Part shown: positions 1 through 10,453 of the stretch, piece by piece
Numbering within the stretch: the stretch's first letter is position 1
Layout: the number at the start of each line of letters is the position of its first letter
DNA from: Azadirachta indica
Taxonomy: Eukaryota > Streptophyta > Magnoliopsida > Sapindales > Meliaceae
DNA length: 64,000 bases
Assembly (NCBI GenBank): GCA_022749755.1
Contig: CM040441.1
Span: 22,011,475 to 22,075,474 of the forward strand
Direction: 5' to 3'
Notes under the pieces: generated by a model
What the model was told of the DNA's origin: nothing
Seen by the model: only the letters and a program-made list of their open reading frames with translations
The model's database searches: none
Made by a program: the position numbers and the translations under genes

Positions 1-733
1 ATCACATTCAACTTCCAACACTTGGTTAAAATCTGAAAGTGAAAGAATGGGTGCTTGAGTTACCTTGCTTTTGATAGTGTCAAAACTCCTTTGCGCTTCT
101 TTTGTCCACTTGAAAGCTTCTCCATTAAGACACTCAATAATTGAGCAACAATTGTGCTAAATCTTTTAATAAAATGCCGATAAAACGATGCAAGGCCATG
201 AAAACTTCAAATATCATGCAAAGACTTAGGCGTTGGCCAGTTAAGGATTGCTTCTACCTTGTTGGAATCCATTTTGATACCTTCTTTAGATACAACATAG
301 CCCAAAAAGACTAGACTATTAGTAAAGAATTCACTCTTCTTCAAATTAGCATATAACTTTTGTTGTCCCAGTGTGTCGAACACTTGACGAAGAAGGTTGA
401 CATGTTGTTCTTTATCCTTGCTGTATACAAGAATATCATCAAAGTACACAACAACAAATTTTCTGATGAAAAACTTGAAAATATGATTCATCAATCGCGT
501 AAAAGTACTTGGAGCATTTGAGAGACCAAAGAGTATCACCATCCATTCGTAAAGCCCATCTTAAGTTTTAAAAGTAGTTTTCCATTCATCTCCAAGCCGT
601 ATTCTGATTTGATGATAACCACTCCGAAGATCAATTTTTGAAAAGATTTTAGCCCTATGAAGTTGGTCTAAAAGATCATCTAGGCGTGGAATTGAAAAGC
701 GATAATCAACTGTTATCTTATTTAGAAAACCTA
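1..733 (-). pseudogene. Ty3/gypsy RT and RNase H remnant (F4-type)
   Basis: Antisense pol fragment. RT would copy element RNA into DNA in the virus-like particle and RNase H would remove the RNA strand. The RT reads from about 733 down to 207 and contains [14 protein letters not shown] (about 650-690), [11 protein letters not shown] and the catalytic YFDD box at 435-446, which is intact. RNase H follows below about 205. A frame break near 545-590 and another near 206 disrupt it. It is assigned to F4 because the copy-B counterpart runs into an F4 polypurine tract and LTR. An integrase piece lies upstream of RT, which is the wrong order for gypsy pol. Confidence 0.9.
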
Positions 734-880
734 TCCACCACCACCATGATAGAATCTTTATTTCTTTGAGTTCTTGGCAACCCAACAATAAAATCTAAAC
801 TTACATCTTCCCATGAAGCGTTAGGCACTGGTAATAGAGTATACAAACCCGTATTTTGTCCATGACTTTTTGCAACATGG
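734..880 (-). pseudogene. Integrase fragment fused upstream of RT (F4-type)
   Basis: Read antisense, this stretch encodes the start of a gypsy integrase core: GQNTGLYT, then SWEDVSLDF with the first catalytic Asp, then [20 protein letters not shown]. It stops at DRFSK and passes straight into RT ([14 protein letters not shown]). In intact Ty3/gypsy pol, integrase follows RNase H, so this is a rearranged join with about 4-5 bases (aaata) that fit either side. The same join is in copy B, so it predates the duplication. The residues are seen directly. The rearrangement mechanism is inference. Confidence 0.8.
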
Positions 881-1190
881 ATGATATTAACTTACGTCTT
901 TTGGATGTTATTAGGAATATACCATCATATGCAAAATGTTTCAAGGAACTCAACACCAAAAAGAGAAGATATGAGAAGAATGAGAAAGTCATGGTCTCAA
1001 AAGTTGCTAGTGTAGTGCTTCAACGAAATTTGCCTCCAAAATTGAAAGATCGTGCAAGTGTCAACATAAACATAACTATGAGAGACAAGAAGATAGCTAA
1101 AGCCATGCTAGACTTAGGAGCAAGTATTAATCTAATGCCATACTCCATATACTTACAACTAGGTTTAGGGAAACAATTAACTGGTCCAAA
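881..1190 (+). pseudogene. Protease-region fragment of an F6 (Athila/Tat-like) element
   Basis: Sense-strand fragment encoding the end of gag and the aspartic protease: RNIPSYAKCFKELNTKKRRY, then LPPKLKD, then the active-site region LDLGASINLMPYSIY. The protein would cut the Gag-Pol polyprotein. It closely matches the antisense F6 element at about 53,650-53,960, so it is a scrap of that family. It is cut on the left against integrase and on the right against an F1 leader near 1,190. Most of it is open in one frame (856-1,248), but it has no start or end of its own. Confidence 0.85.
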
Positions 1191-1544
1191 TTCAAAATTT
1201 TTGTTTTACTCCCTTCAATATATTTTGAGTTCATATTTTTATTTCTAGTTCCTATAAAAAAAAATTAAAGCAAGAAAAAAAAAGAGAAATGAAAAAAAAA
1301 AGAGAATTATTGTTATCCATTATATTTATAATTTTTTATAGTATTGACCTAATGTTCCTTATTCTTAATCCAATATTGTCATTGCTTGCATCAATTTATT
1401 AAGAATTGCTTATTGAATCTTGTGATTTGTTTTGATTAAGAGTGTGCGAGTATGAGGATATTTGAGTGCTCAAACTCGAAAGTGAGTGAAAAAATGTGAG
1501 GGAGTGCTTATGAGGTTTTTAACTCTGTTCTACAGATTTTAAAT
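1191..1544 (+). other. F1 untranslated leader with A-rich tracts
   Basis: Non-coding. It has poly-A/purine runs at about 1,255-1,310 (AAAAAAAAAGAG type) and an AT-rich stretch leading to the F1 gag start. The same leader occurs in copy B with longer A tracts. A similar A-rich leader precedes gag in the F2 element. No 5' LTR or primer site is left upstream. Confidence 0.6.
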
Positions 1545-2760
1545 ATGTCTCACAATCAAGAAGAAAATTCAATCTCGGGGGTACCACTAGCAACCACTCC
1601 GAACCTATAATTACAAGCGTTATTGGGGGAGATGAGACGGATGATGAGGGTTGAGTTAGAACCAATCCATTAAAGGATGGATAGGTTAGAAGGAGAGACA
1701 TCAAGAGGGCAACATCAAAACTCTTCCATTAGACAACCATCTAGGCAAGTGCAACCGAGAGTACAATGGGGTAATGTTGAGGATGATGAGGAGTTAGATG
1801 AATCACCAATGAACCGAGGCAGGAATTTGCGTGGTTATGGAAATAGAGTAGCTAGGTTGGGTAGACCTAAGTTGTTGGATGATAATTTAGGAAGCATTAA
1901 GATGAAAATTGTACTATTTCAAGGAAGAAACGATCCTGATGCTTATTTAGAGTGGGAGAAGAAAATAGAAATGGTTTTCAATTACACAACTACTCCGACA
2001 TCAAAAAGGTAAAACTTATGGCAATTGAATTTACTGATTATGTTATTATTTGGTGGTATCAATTGTTGAAGGATAGGAGAAGAAATCAAGAACATCCTAT
2101 TAAGACGTGGGACGAGATGAAGACAATAATGAGAAGACGTTTCATTCTAAGCTACTACTATCGGGAGTTGTTCAACAAATTGCAGTGTTTAACCCAAGGA
2201 TTTAAAAGCATAGATGAATGCTACAAAGAGATGGAGGTTGCTATGATCCGAGCAAATGTATAGGTGGATAGAGAAGCTAACATGGATAGGTTCTTACATG
2301 ATTTAAATTGTGAGATCGCAGACGTGGTGAAGATGCAACATTATGTAGAGTTGATAGATATGGTACACCAAGCCATCAATGTTGAGTAACAATTGAAGTG
2401 AAAAAACATGGCAAGGAAAGGAGCAAGGACGACTGCTACAAACTCATGGAGATCAATCCATAAACGGGAGGAATTTCCATTAACAAAATCTAAGTCTCAA
2501 GCCTCTAAAATAAGGTAACATTGAATCCACCGCTTTTAGAAATCATGATATTAAGTGTTTTAAATATCAAGGTAAGGGTTATATAACTAGCCAATGCCTA
2601 AATAAAAGGATAATGGTGATTAATGCTCAAGGGGAGATTGAGTTGGAAGGAGAAGAAGAAGACGAAATAGAAGACATGTCACCTCTTGAAGACAATTACA
2701 AAGGGCAATATGCTGTAGAAGGAGAATTATTAATAGTGAGATGAGCTCTTAGCGCATAGG
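1545..2760 (+). pseudogene. F1 gag (capsid and zinc knuckle), broken
   Basis: Gag forms the particle shell that packages element RNA. The ATG at 1,545 opens MSHNQEENS and is placed as in copy B. Further on come KIVLFQGRNDPDAYLEWEKK, the capsid core with IIWWYQLLKDRRR, YYYRELFNKLQCLTQG and YKEMEVAMIRANV, which identify the Retrotrans_gag family. A decayed CCHC knuckle with one Cys changed to Tyr lies near 2,555-2,600 (CFKYQGKGYITSQC). Stops include TAG after RANV near 2,262, which copy B shares. A frameshift lies near 1,984, where copy B reads correctly. Confidence 0.88.
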
Positions 2761-3150
2761 TTAAGGAAGAAGAAAATGATCAGTGGAAAAACTTGTTTCA
2801 TACTCGGTTTTTCGTCAACAACAAAGTTTGCAACGTTATAATTGATGGAGGAGGTTGCACCAACGTAGCCAGCACCAAATTAGTGGAGAAATTGTCGTTA
2901 CCTACCACGAAACATCCACAACTGTATTGACTTCAATGGCTAAACAATTGTGGAGAAACCAAGGTAACAAAATAAGTGTTGGTGGCATTTTCTATTGGCA
3001 AGTATGAGGATGAGGTCCTTTGTGACATGATTCCTATGCACACATGTCACATTCTATTGGGTAGACCATGGCATTACGATCGACGAGTCACACATGACGG
3101 TTTCACCAATAGATACTCTTTTAACATAAAAAAGTAACCTATATCACTTG
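2761..3150 (+). pseudogene. F1 aspartic protease, broken
   Basis: The region encodes FVNNKVCNVIIDGGGCTNVA, the active-site stretch of this protease type with DGG in place of the usual D-S/T-G, then LPTTKHPQLY, LQWLNNCGETKVT, and after a stop FSIGKYEDEVLCDMIPMHTC and LLGRPWHYDRRVTHDGFTNR. Family knowledge: it would cleave Gag-Pol. In-frame stops occur, for example after the copy-B break point at 2,976. The following 3,151-3,380 is purine-rich and I see no domain in it. Confidence 0.85.
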
Positions 3151-3380
3151 TATCATTGATTCCAAAACAAGTTCTTAAAAACTAATTAAAGATGTAAAAA
3201 GCGAGTAAAAAAAGAAAAGAAAACGAGAAAGGCAAAAATATAAAAGAGAGTAAGAGGAAAAATGAAAGAGTTGCAACATTGATGTGTGTGAGAGAGGAAA
3301 AATACAATTTCATTACAAAAAAAAAGTGCGATCAAGAGAGGTTTACTTTTACAACAGCCCCTTATACTATTTATGTACAA

Positions 3381-4411
3381 ATGGCCTTTTTGTGTACTAA
3401 CTATGTCGCCGGATCTTTGCTGAACAATGTTATGTTTCTTTCGCAGGAATTCGAGGATGTCTTTCCTAAAAATGTGCCCCTTGGTTTACCTCAAATTTGA
3501 GGAATTGAACATCAAATTGATTTTATACTTGATGCAACAATTTCAAACCAACCAACTAATAGAAGTAACCCTGAGGAGATGAAGGAATTACAACGACAAG
3601 TTAACAAGCTAATGGAGAAAGGGTATGTTAGAGAAAGCATGAATCCTTGTGCGGTTTTGGTGCTACTAGTGCCTAAGAAAGATGGGACATGGAGGATGTG
3701 TGTTGATTGCCGAGCTGTCAACAATATTACTGTAAAGTATCGGTATCCCATTCCTTAATTAGATGATATGTTAGATGAATTGCAAAGATTTTTTATGTTT
3801 TCTAAAATTGATCTTAAGAGTAGATACCATCAAATTAGGATGAAAGAAAGAGATGAGTAGAAAATTGTATTTAAAACAAAATATGGTTTGTATGAATGAT
3901 TAGTTATGCCTTTTGGGTTAACTAATGAACCGAGTACTTACATGAGACTTATGAACCATGTTTTGCGTGCTTTCATTGGCAAATTCATGGTAATCTATTT
4001 TGATGATATCTTGATTTATAGTAAAAACTTGAACAATCATTTTGAACATTTAAAACTTGTTTTAAAAGTTTTAAGGAAAGAAAGGTTATTTGCTAATTTT
4101 AAGAAATGTACATTTTGCACAAATAAGCTTGTATTTTTTGGTTTTGTTGTAAGTGCTAAAGGGATTGAAGTTGATGAGGAGAAGGTGAAGGCAATTCAAG
4201 AATGGCGAACTCCTACTTCGACAAATCAAGTAAGAAGCTTTCATGGATTAGGTAGTTTTTATCGGCGCTTTGTTCAAGATTTTAGTACCATAACTGCACT
4301 CTTAACCGAAGTTATCAAGAAGAATATTCTGTTTAAGTAGGGAAAAGAGCAAAAAAGGTATTTAAACTCATCAAAGAAAAATTGACTAATGCAATTTTAC
4401 TTGTTTTACCT
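3381..4411 (+). pseudogene. F1 reverse transcriptase, broken
   Basis: It runs from the linker QEFEDVFPKNVPLGLP through KKDGTWRMCVDCRAVNNITV, KIDLKSRYHQIR and [18 protein letters not shown] to the catalytic YFDD at 3,996-4,007, then [15 protein letters not shown] and the first residues of RNase H (LLVLP). Stops occur at about 3,497, 3,756, 3,858 and 3,898. RNase H breaks off at about 4,411 and the next bases encode the integrase C-terminus. About 1.5 kb of RNase H and integrase core is therefore missing, compared with the antisense F1 copy at 10,454-13,138. Confidence 0.9.
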
Positions 4412-4638
4412 GAGCCAAGAGATTGGGTTTGGTTGCATATGAGGAAGAATCGTTTTCCCAAGGAAAGATGATCTAAACATCTACTAAGGGAAGATGGCCC
4501 ATTTCGAGTAGTGGACTGCATCAATGACAATGACTACAAACTTGAACTATCAGGCGAGTATAGGGTTAGTACAAGATTTAATGTTTTTGATTTATCTCCT
4601 TTTGATGTAGGTAGCGATTTGAGGACAAATTCTTTTCG
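4412..4638 (+). pseudogene. F1 integrase C-terminal tail
   Basis: After the internal deletion the frame resumes with RDWVWLHMRKNRFPKER, a stop, then GPFRVVDCINDNDYKLEL and FNVFDLSPFDVGSD. This is the C-terminal domain typical of plant gypsy integrase. It matches the antisense F1 copies near 10,500-10,690. The reading frame points through the polypurine tract into the LTR. Confidence 0.82.
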
Positions 4639-4650
4639 AGAGGGGGAGAA
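4639..4650 (+). promoter_or_regulatory. F1 polypurine tract
   Basis: AGAGGGGGAGAA lies immediately before the LTR start TGATGCAAAC. A polypurine tract at this spot primes plus-strand synthesis. The antisense copies carry the complement just outside their LTRs. Confidence 0.85.
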
Positions 4651-5248
4651 TGATGCAAACGAAATTGTGTAACCACGTAAACAAGAAGAGAACCTCAGAT
4701 ATAAGGTTGGAGACACTCAACTACAGCATTTATATGATTCGCTAAGCATGCCAAGTGGACCGATTACAAGAGGTAGAGCCAAAACATTGGAAAGTGCCTT
4801 AAATGGACTAATTAAAAAGATGTGTGATTCAAATACAATTCAAGATACACGTCTTGAAGAATTAGGCTCAATGAACATAATTAAATTGTTAGGTATGATT
4901 GATAGCCTAACTTTTGACATTTTTCTTTTGTATTTGCCTATAAAAAGGCTTTCATTTCTTAAAATGAAACAAGCAATTTTGAGTGTTAAATTATTTCTTA
5001 TAAGTTTTTGTTCTTGAGCTTTTCAAATTTAATTTCTTGTGGTGTTCAAAATAACCAAACTTATTATCTAGATTTTTAAGTATTTTCTTAAGGATTCTTG
5101 GTGTGGCGATTGAGTAAATCATAGTCTTGATTCTTATCTAGATAGGTAACGGGTCAAGGCTCTATAAACTTGCGTTTTGGGGAAATCTTGGGGTTCTTTA
5201 CTATATTCGGTGTTGGGTTTCGTCACGATTTTGGCGAGATTCATATCA
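4651..5248 (+). mobile_element. F1 3' LTR, internally deleted
   Basis: It runs from TGATGCAAACG to TTCATATCA, so it has TG...CA ends. At 598 bp it is about 200 bp shorter than other F1 LTRs (780-833 bp). The missing part is the U3 section that holds the tandem repeats in those copies. A TATA box (CTATAAAAAGG) lies at about 4,938. The first 250 bp encode part of a pol C-terminal peptide (GPITRGRAKTLESALNGL). Its outer end abuts the satellite directly. Confidence 0.9.
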
Positions 5249-8200
5249 GTTTTCAACTTCTCAGTTTTCAAAATAAAATTCATCGTAATGATCCTCACGC
5301 AATGGTGAGTAACAATACGTGCGGCCCGTCTCAAAACGAAATTGTTTTTCGAGTCCATATCACATTTGACAATTCTGTCCCTGAAAATCGTACGTTTTCA
5401 ATTTCTCTATTTTGGAAATAAAATGGACTGTAAGGATCCTCACTCGATGATAAGTAATAAGACATATGGCCGGATTCGAACCAAACTTGTTTTTTGAATC
5501 CGTATCACATTTGAAAATTATAGCCCTGAAAATTGTATGTTTTCAACTGCTCCGTTTTCAAAATAAAATGCACCATAAGGATCGTCACGCGATGGTAAGT
5601 AACAAAATGTGCGGCCCGTGTTGAAACGAAGTCATTTTTTGAGTCCGTATCACCTTTGATAGTTTTGGCCTCGAAAATTTTACGTTTTCTACTTCTCTGT
5701 TTTCGAAATAAAATGCACCTTAATGATTCTCACATAATGATGGGTAACAAGACTTGTGACCTGTCTGGATTTGAAGTTAGTTTTTGAGTCTGTATCACAT
5801 TTGACAATACTGGCCTCGAAAATTGTACGTTTTTAACTTCTCCGTTTTCGAAATAAAATACAGCGTAATGATCCTCATGTGAGGCTAAGTAACAACACGT
5901 GCAGCCCGTCTTAAAACGAAGTCGTTTTTCTAGTTCATATCACGTTTGACAATTATGTCCCTAAAAATCTTACGTTTTTAACTTCTCCATTTTTTAAGTA
6001 AAAAGCACTGTAAAGATCCTCATGCGATGATGAGTAACAAGACGTGCGGCCCGTTTTGAAATGAAGTCGTTTTTCGAGTCCGTTTCACGATTGACGATTC
6101 TAGCTCCGAAAATCGTATGCTTTCAACTTCTTTATTTTTGAAATAAAATGCACTAACGATCTTCATGCGATGGTGACTAAAAGACGTGCAGCCCATCTCT
6201 AAACAAAGTCGTTTTTCGAGACCACATCACATTTCACAATTCCGGCCCGAAATTCATATGTTTTCAACTTTCTCATTTTCGAAATAAAATGCACTGTAAC
6301 AATCCTCATGCGATAGTGAGTAACAAGACATATGGCCCATCTCAAACTGCACTCGTTTTTCGAGTCCGTACCATGTTTGACAATTTTAACCCCAAAAATC
6401 TTACGTATTCAAATTTTCTGTTTTCGAAATAAAATATATCGTAAGGATTGTCACGTGATGGTAAGTAATAAGACGTGCGGCCCGTGTCGAAACAAAGTCA
6501 TTTTTCAACAATCCTCACGTGATACTGAGTAACAAGATGTGTGGCCTGTCTCAAAATGAAGTCGTTTTTCGAGTCCGTATCATGTTTGACAATTCCAACC
6601 CCAAAATTCATACGTTTTTAACTTCTCCGTTTTCGAAATAAAATATATTGTAAGGATCGCCACGTGATGGTGAGTAACAAGATGTGCGACTCATCTCAAA
6701 ATGAAGTTGGTTTTCAAGTTCGTATCACGTTTGACAATTCCGATCCCAAAAATCGTATGTTTTCAATTTCTCTATTTTTGAAATAAATTGTACTGTAACA
6801 ATCCTCATGCAATCATGAGGAAGAAGACTTGTGGCTCGTCTCAAAATGAAGTCATTTTTGGAATCCATATCACGTATGACAATTCTATTTGAGAAAATTG
6901 CACGTTTTTAACTTCTCTGTTTTTAAAATAAAATGTACTGTAAGGATCCTCACGTAATGGTGAGTAACAAGATGTACAACTCATCTCGAATTGAACTTGT
7001 TTTTCGAGCCCGTATCACGTTTAACAATTTGAGCCTCGAAAATCGTACGTTTTCAACTTGTCTATTTTTCAAATAAAATGCAGCATAAGGATCGTCACGT
7101 AATAGTGAGTAACAAGACGTGTCACCTTTTAACAATTTTGGCCTAAAAAATCATACGTTTTCGATTTCTCCGTTTTCAAAATAAAATGCACTATAACAAT
7201 CCTCACATGATACTAAGTAACAATACGTGCAACTCGTCTCAAAACGAAGTCCTTTTCGGAGTCCGTTTTGTGATCGACAATTCTAACCTCGAAAATCGTA
7301 TGCATTCAACTTCTCTATTTTCGTAATAAAAAGTACCGTAAGGATCCTCATACAATGGTGAGTAACAAAGCGTATAGCGCGTCTCAAACTGAACTCATTT
7401 ATCGAGTCTGTATTACGTTTGATAATTCTGGTTACAAAAATCGTACGTTATCAACTTCTCCGTTTTTGAAATAAAATGCACTGTAACAATTCTCATGCGA
7501 TGATGAGTAATAAGACTTGCAGCCTATCTGGAATTGAAGTTCGTTTTTTGAGTTTGTATCTCGTTTAACAATACTGGCCTAAAAAATCGTACGATTTCAA
7601 CTTCTTCGTTTTTGAAATAAAAATGCACCGTAACAATTCTTATGTGATGCTGAATAACAAGACGTGCGGCCCGTCTCAAAACGAAGTCATTTTTTCAGTC
7701 TGTTTTGTAAATGACAATTTCAACCCCAAAAATTGTATGCTTTCAACTTCTTTGTTTTTTGAAATAAAATGCACAGTAACAATCTTCATGTGATGGTGAG
7801 TAACAAGATGTATGGCCTGTCTCGAAACAAAGTCATTTTTCAAGTTCGTATCACAATTGACAATTCCTTCCTTGAAAATTGTACGTTTTCAACTTCTCTG
7901 TTTTCAAAATAAAATGCAGAGTAGCGATTCTCAAGTGATACTAAATAACAATATTTGCGGCCCGTCTCAGAACGAAGTCATTTTTTGAGTCAATATCACA
8001 ATTGACAATTTTAGCCTTGAAAATCGTACGCTTTCAACTTCTGATTTTTCGAAACAAAATTTACCTTAATGATCTTCATGCGATGCTGAATAATAATACG
8101 TGCGACCCATATCGAAACGAAGTCGTTTTTCGAGTCTGTATCACATTTGACGATTTCATCCACAGAAATTGTACGTTTTTAACTTCTCCGTTTTCGAAAT

Positions 8201-9638
8201 AAAATACACCAGAACGATCCTCTCACAATGGTGAGTAACAATACGTATGGTCAGTCTCAAAACGAAGTCATTTTTTGAGTTCATATTACGTTTGACAATT
8301 CCATCATGGAAAATTGTACATTTGCAATTTCTTTGTTTTCGAAATAAAATGTATCATAAGGATCCTCACGCGATTGTGAGTAACAAGATGTAGGTCCCGT
8401 CTTGAATTGAATTCATTTTTTGAGTCCGTATCATGTTTGACAATTCTGGCCATGAAAATCATGCGTTTTCAATTTCTCCGTTTTAAAAATAAAATGCACT
8501 GTAATGATCCTCACATCATGTTAGTAACAAGACGTGCAGCCCGTGTCAAAACGAAATTGTTTTTTAAGTTCGTATCACATTTGACAATTTCGCCCCCGAA
8601 GATCATACGTTTTCAACTTCTCAATTTTCGAAATAAAATTTCTCGTAACGATCGTCACGCAATGTTGAGTAACAATACATGCGACCCGTCTCGAAATGGA
8701 GTCGTTTTTCGAGTCCGTATCACATTTGATAATTCCGTCTTCGAAAATCATAGGTTTTCAACTTCTCCGTTTTAAAAATAAAATGCACCAGAACTATGCT
8801 TCTCGCAATGGTCAATAACACTACGTGCATCGTACGTTTTTTACTTCTTGGTTTTCAAAATAAAATGCACCGTAACAATTCTCATGTAAAGCTGAGTAAC
8901 AAGACGTGCAGTCCGTCTAAAAATGCATTCGTTTTTCGAGTCTGTATCACGTTTGACAATTTCGTCCTCGAAAATCGTATATTTTCAACTTCTCCGTTTT
9001 CGAAATAAAATGCACCAAAACGATGCCCTCGCAATGGTGAATAACAATACGTGCTGTCCGTCTCAAAACAAAGTCGTTTTGTGAGTTCATATCATGTTTG
9101 ACAATTCCCTCCCCAATAATCATACATTTTCAACTTTTTTGTTTTCGAAATAAAATGTACCGTAAGGATCCTCACGCGATAGTGAGTAACAAGACATGGC
9201 CTGTCTCAAACTGAACTCGTTTTTCCAGTCTGTATTACATTTGACAATTCCATCCCCGAAGATCGTACGTTTTCAACTCTTTCATTTTCAAAATAAAATG
9301 CACCGTAACGATTCTTGTGTGATCATGAGTAAGAAGACATGCAGCCCGTCTGGAATTGAACTTGGTTTTTGAGTCCGTAGCACATTTGATAATGCTAGCC
9401 TCGAAAATCGTACGTTTTCGACTGCTTTGTTTTCGAAATAAAATGCACCGTAACGATCCTTATGCGAAGCTAAGTAACAAGACCTACGGCTTGTCTCAAA
9501 ACGAAGTTATTTTTCGAGTTCGTATCACCTTTGACAATTCTGGCCTAAAAAATCGTACATTTTCGATTTCTCCATTTTCAAAATAAAATAAAACTGTAAC
9601 AATCCTCACATGATGCTAAGTAACAAGACGTGCGATGT
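5249..9638 (+). repeat. 145-bp satellite array, forward, copy A (about 30 monomers)
   Basis: Spacing of the landmark TGAGTAACAA and its variants at 5,306, 5,451, 5,596 and 5,741 is exactly 145. Each monomer has TTTTCAACTTCTCCGTTTTC, AAATAAAATGCACCGTAA, the landmark, CCCGTCTCAAAACGAAGTCG and TATCACGTTTGACAATTC in that order. Monomers are visibly divergent and some are shortened (near 6,500, 7,110 and 8,825). The array is bounded on both sides by the outer ends of two F1 LTRs that point towards each other. Short open frames inside it are by-products of the repeat. Confidence 0.95.
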
Positions 9639-10441
9639 TGATACAAATCTCGCCAATAATATAACAAAACCCAACACCAAATATAGTAACGAAACTCAAG
9701 ATTTCCTCGAGACACAAGTTTATTGAGTTTTGACTCGATACCTATTTAGATAAGAACTAAAATTATGATTTACTCAAACGCCACATTAAGAATCCTTGAA
9801 AAAAACACTTAAGAATTTAAATGATAAGGTTGCTTGTTTTGAACGTCATAAGAAACTAAACTTGAAAAGCTCAAGAATAAGAACTTATAAGAAATAATTT
9901 AACACTCAAAATTGGTTATTTCATTTAAAAAATGAAAGCCTTTTTATAGGCAAAATATAAGTGAAAAATGTGAAAGGTTAGGCCAACAATCCTACCTAAT
10001 AATTTGACAAAATAAAAACAAATTTTATGACTTTTAAAATTACAAATTTGAAACATGAAAATGTAAGCAATGACGTCATATGTATATTGACATAAGCAAT
10101 GACATCGTACGTGTATGATGTAAGTGATTATATCATTTTAAAATTCTTAAAAATTACACAAATGTACTATAATTTTCGAACATTTTTATATTAGTTTTCT
10201 TGGACTGTAGTCACTTGAATGATGTTCACTGAGCCTAATTTTTCAAGACATGTATCTTGAATTGCAATTGAATGACACATTTTTTAATTAGTCTATTTAA
10301 GGCACTTTGCAATGTGTTTGGCTCTAGCTCTTGTAATCGGTCCACTCGGCACGCTTAACGAATCATATAGATGCTGCAATTGAGTGTTTCCAACCTTATG
10401 TATGAGTTTGTTTATGCAGTTGTGCAACTTTGTTTGCATCA
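9639..10441 (-). mobile_element. F1 3' LTR (antisense), copy A
   Basis: 803 bp, TGATACAAATC to TTTGCATCA on the + strand, so TG...CA ends. The complement of a TATA box lies at 9,941-9,949. The U3 part holds the tandem repeats at 10,063-10,135. The bases before it (GATGT) may be one half of a target duplication, but the partner is lost with the element's 5' half. Confidence 0.92.
10063..10135 (-). promoter_or_regulatory. U3 tandem repeats with TGACGTCA core
   Basis: Two and a half copies of a unit of about 28 bp built around AAGCAATGACxTCxTATGTG. The first holds the perfect palindrome TGACGTCA at 10,071-10,078, a known bZIP (CRE/as-1-like) core. Upstream of a TATA box in an LTR U3 this is the expected place for an enhancer. 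The role is inference. Confidence 0.6.
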
Positions 10442-10453
10442 TTCTCCCTCTCT
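10442..10453 (-). promoter_or_regulatory. F1 polypurine tract (antisense)
   Basis: TTCTCCCTCTCT on the + strand is a purine run on the element strand, directly before the LTR. Confidence 0.8.

Noticed and set aside
1255..1310. Poly-A runs as the tail of a retroposed gene or LINE
   Set aside because: The runs are internal to a leader found in the F1 copies and resembling that of F2, with GAGAA interruptions and gag downstream. No target duplication or LINE domain is adjacent.
5170..9586. Many open frames of 60-176 codons with similar products ending in FSK
   Set aside because: They recur because each 145-bp monomer carries the same frame and the same stop (TTTCGAAATAA). They shift frame from monomer to monomer and occur in every forward array. 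This is a by-product of repetition, not a gene family.
5249..9638. CRISPR-like regular repeats
   Set aside because: The whole 145-bp unit repeats in tandem with no unique spacers, and the surroundings are plant retrotransposons.
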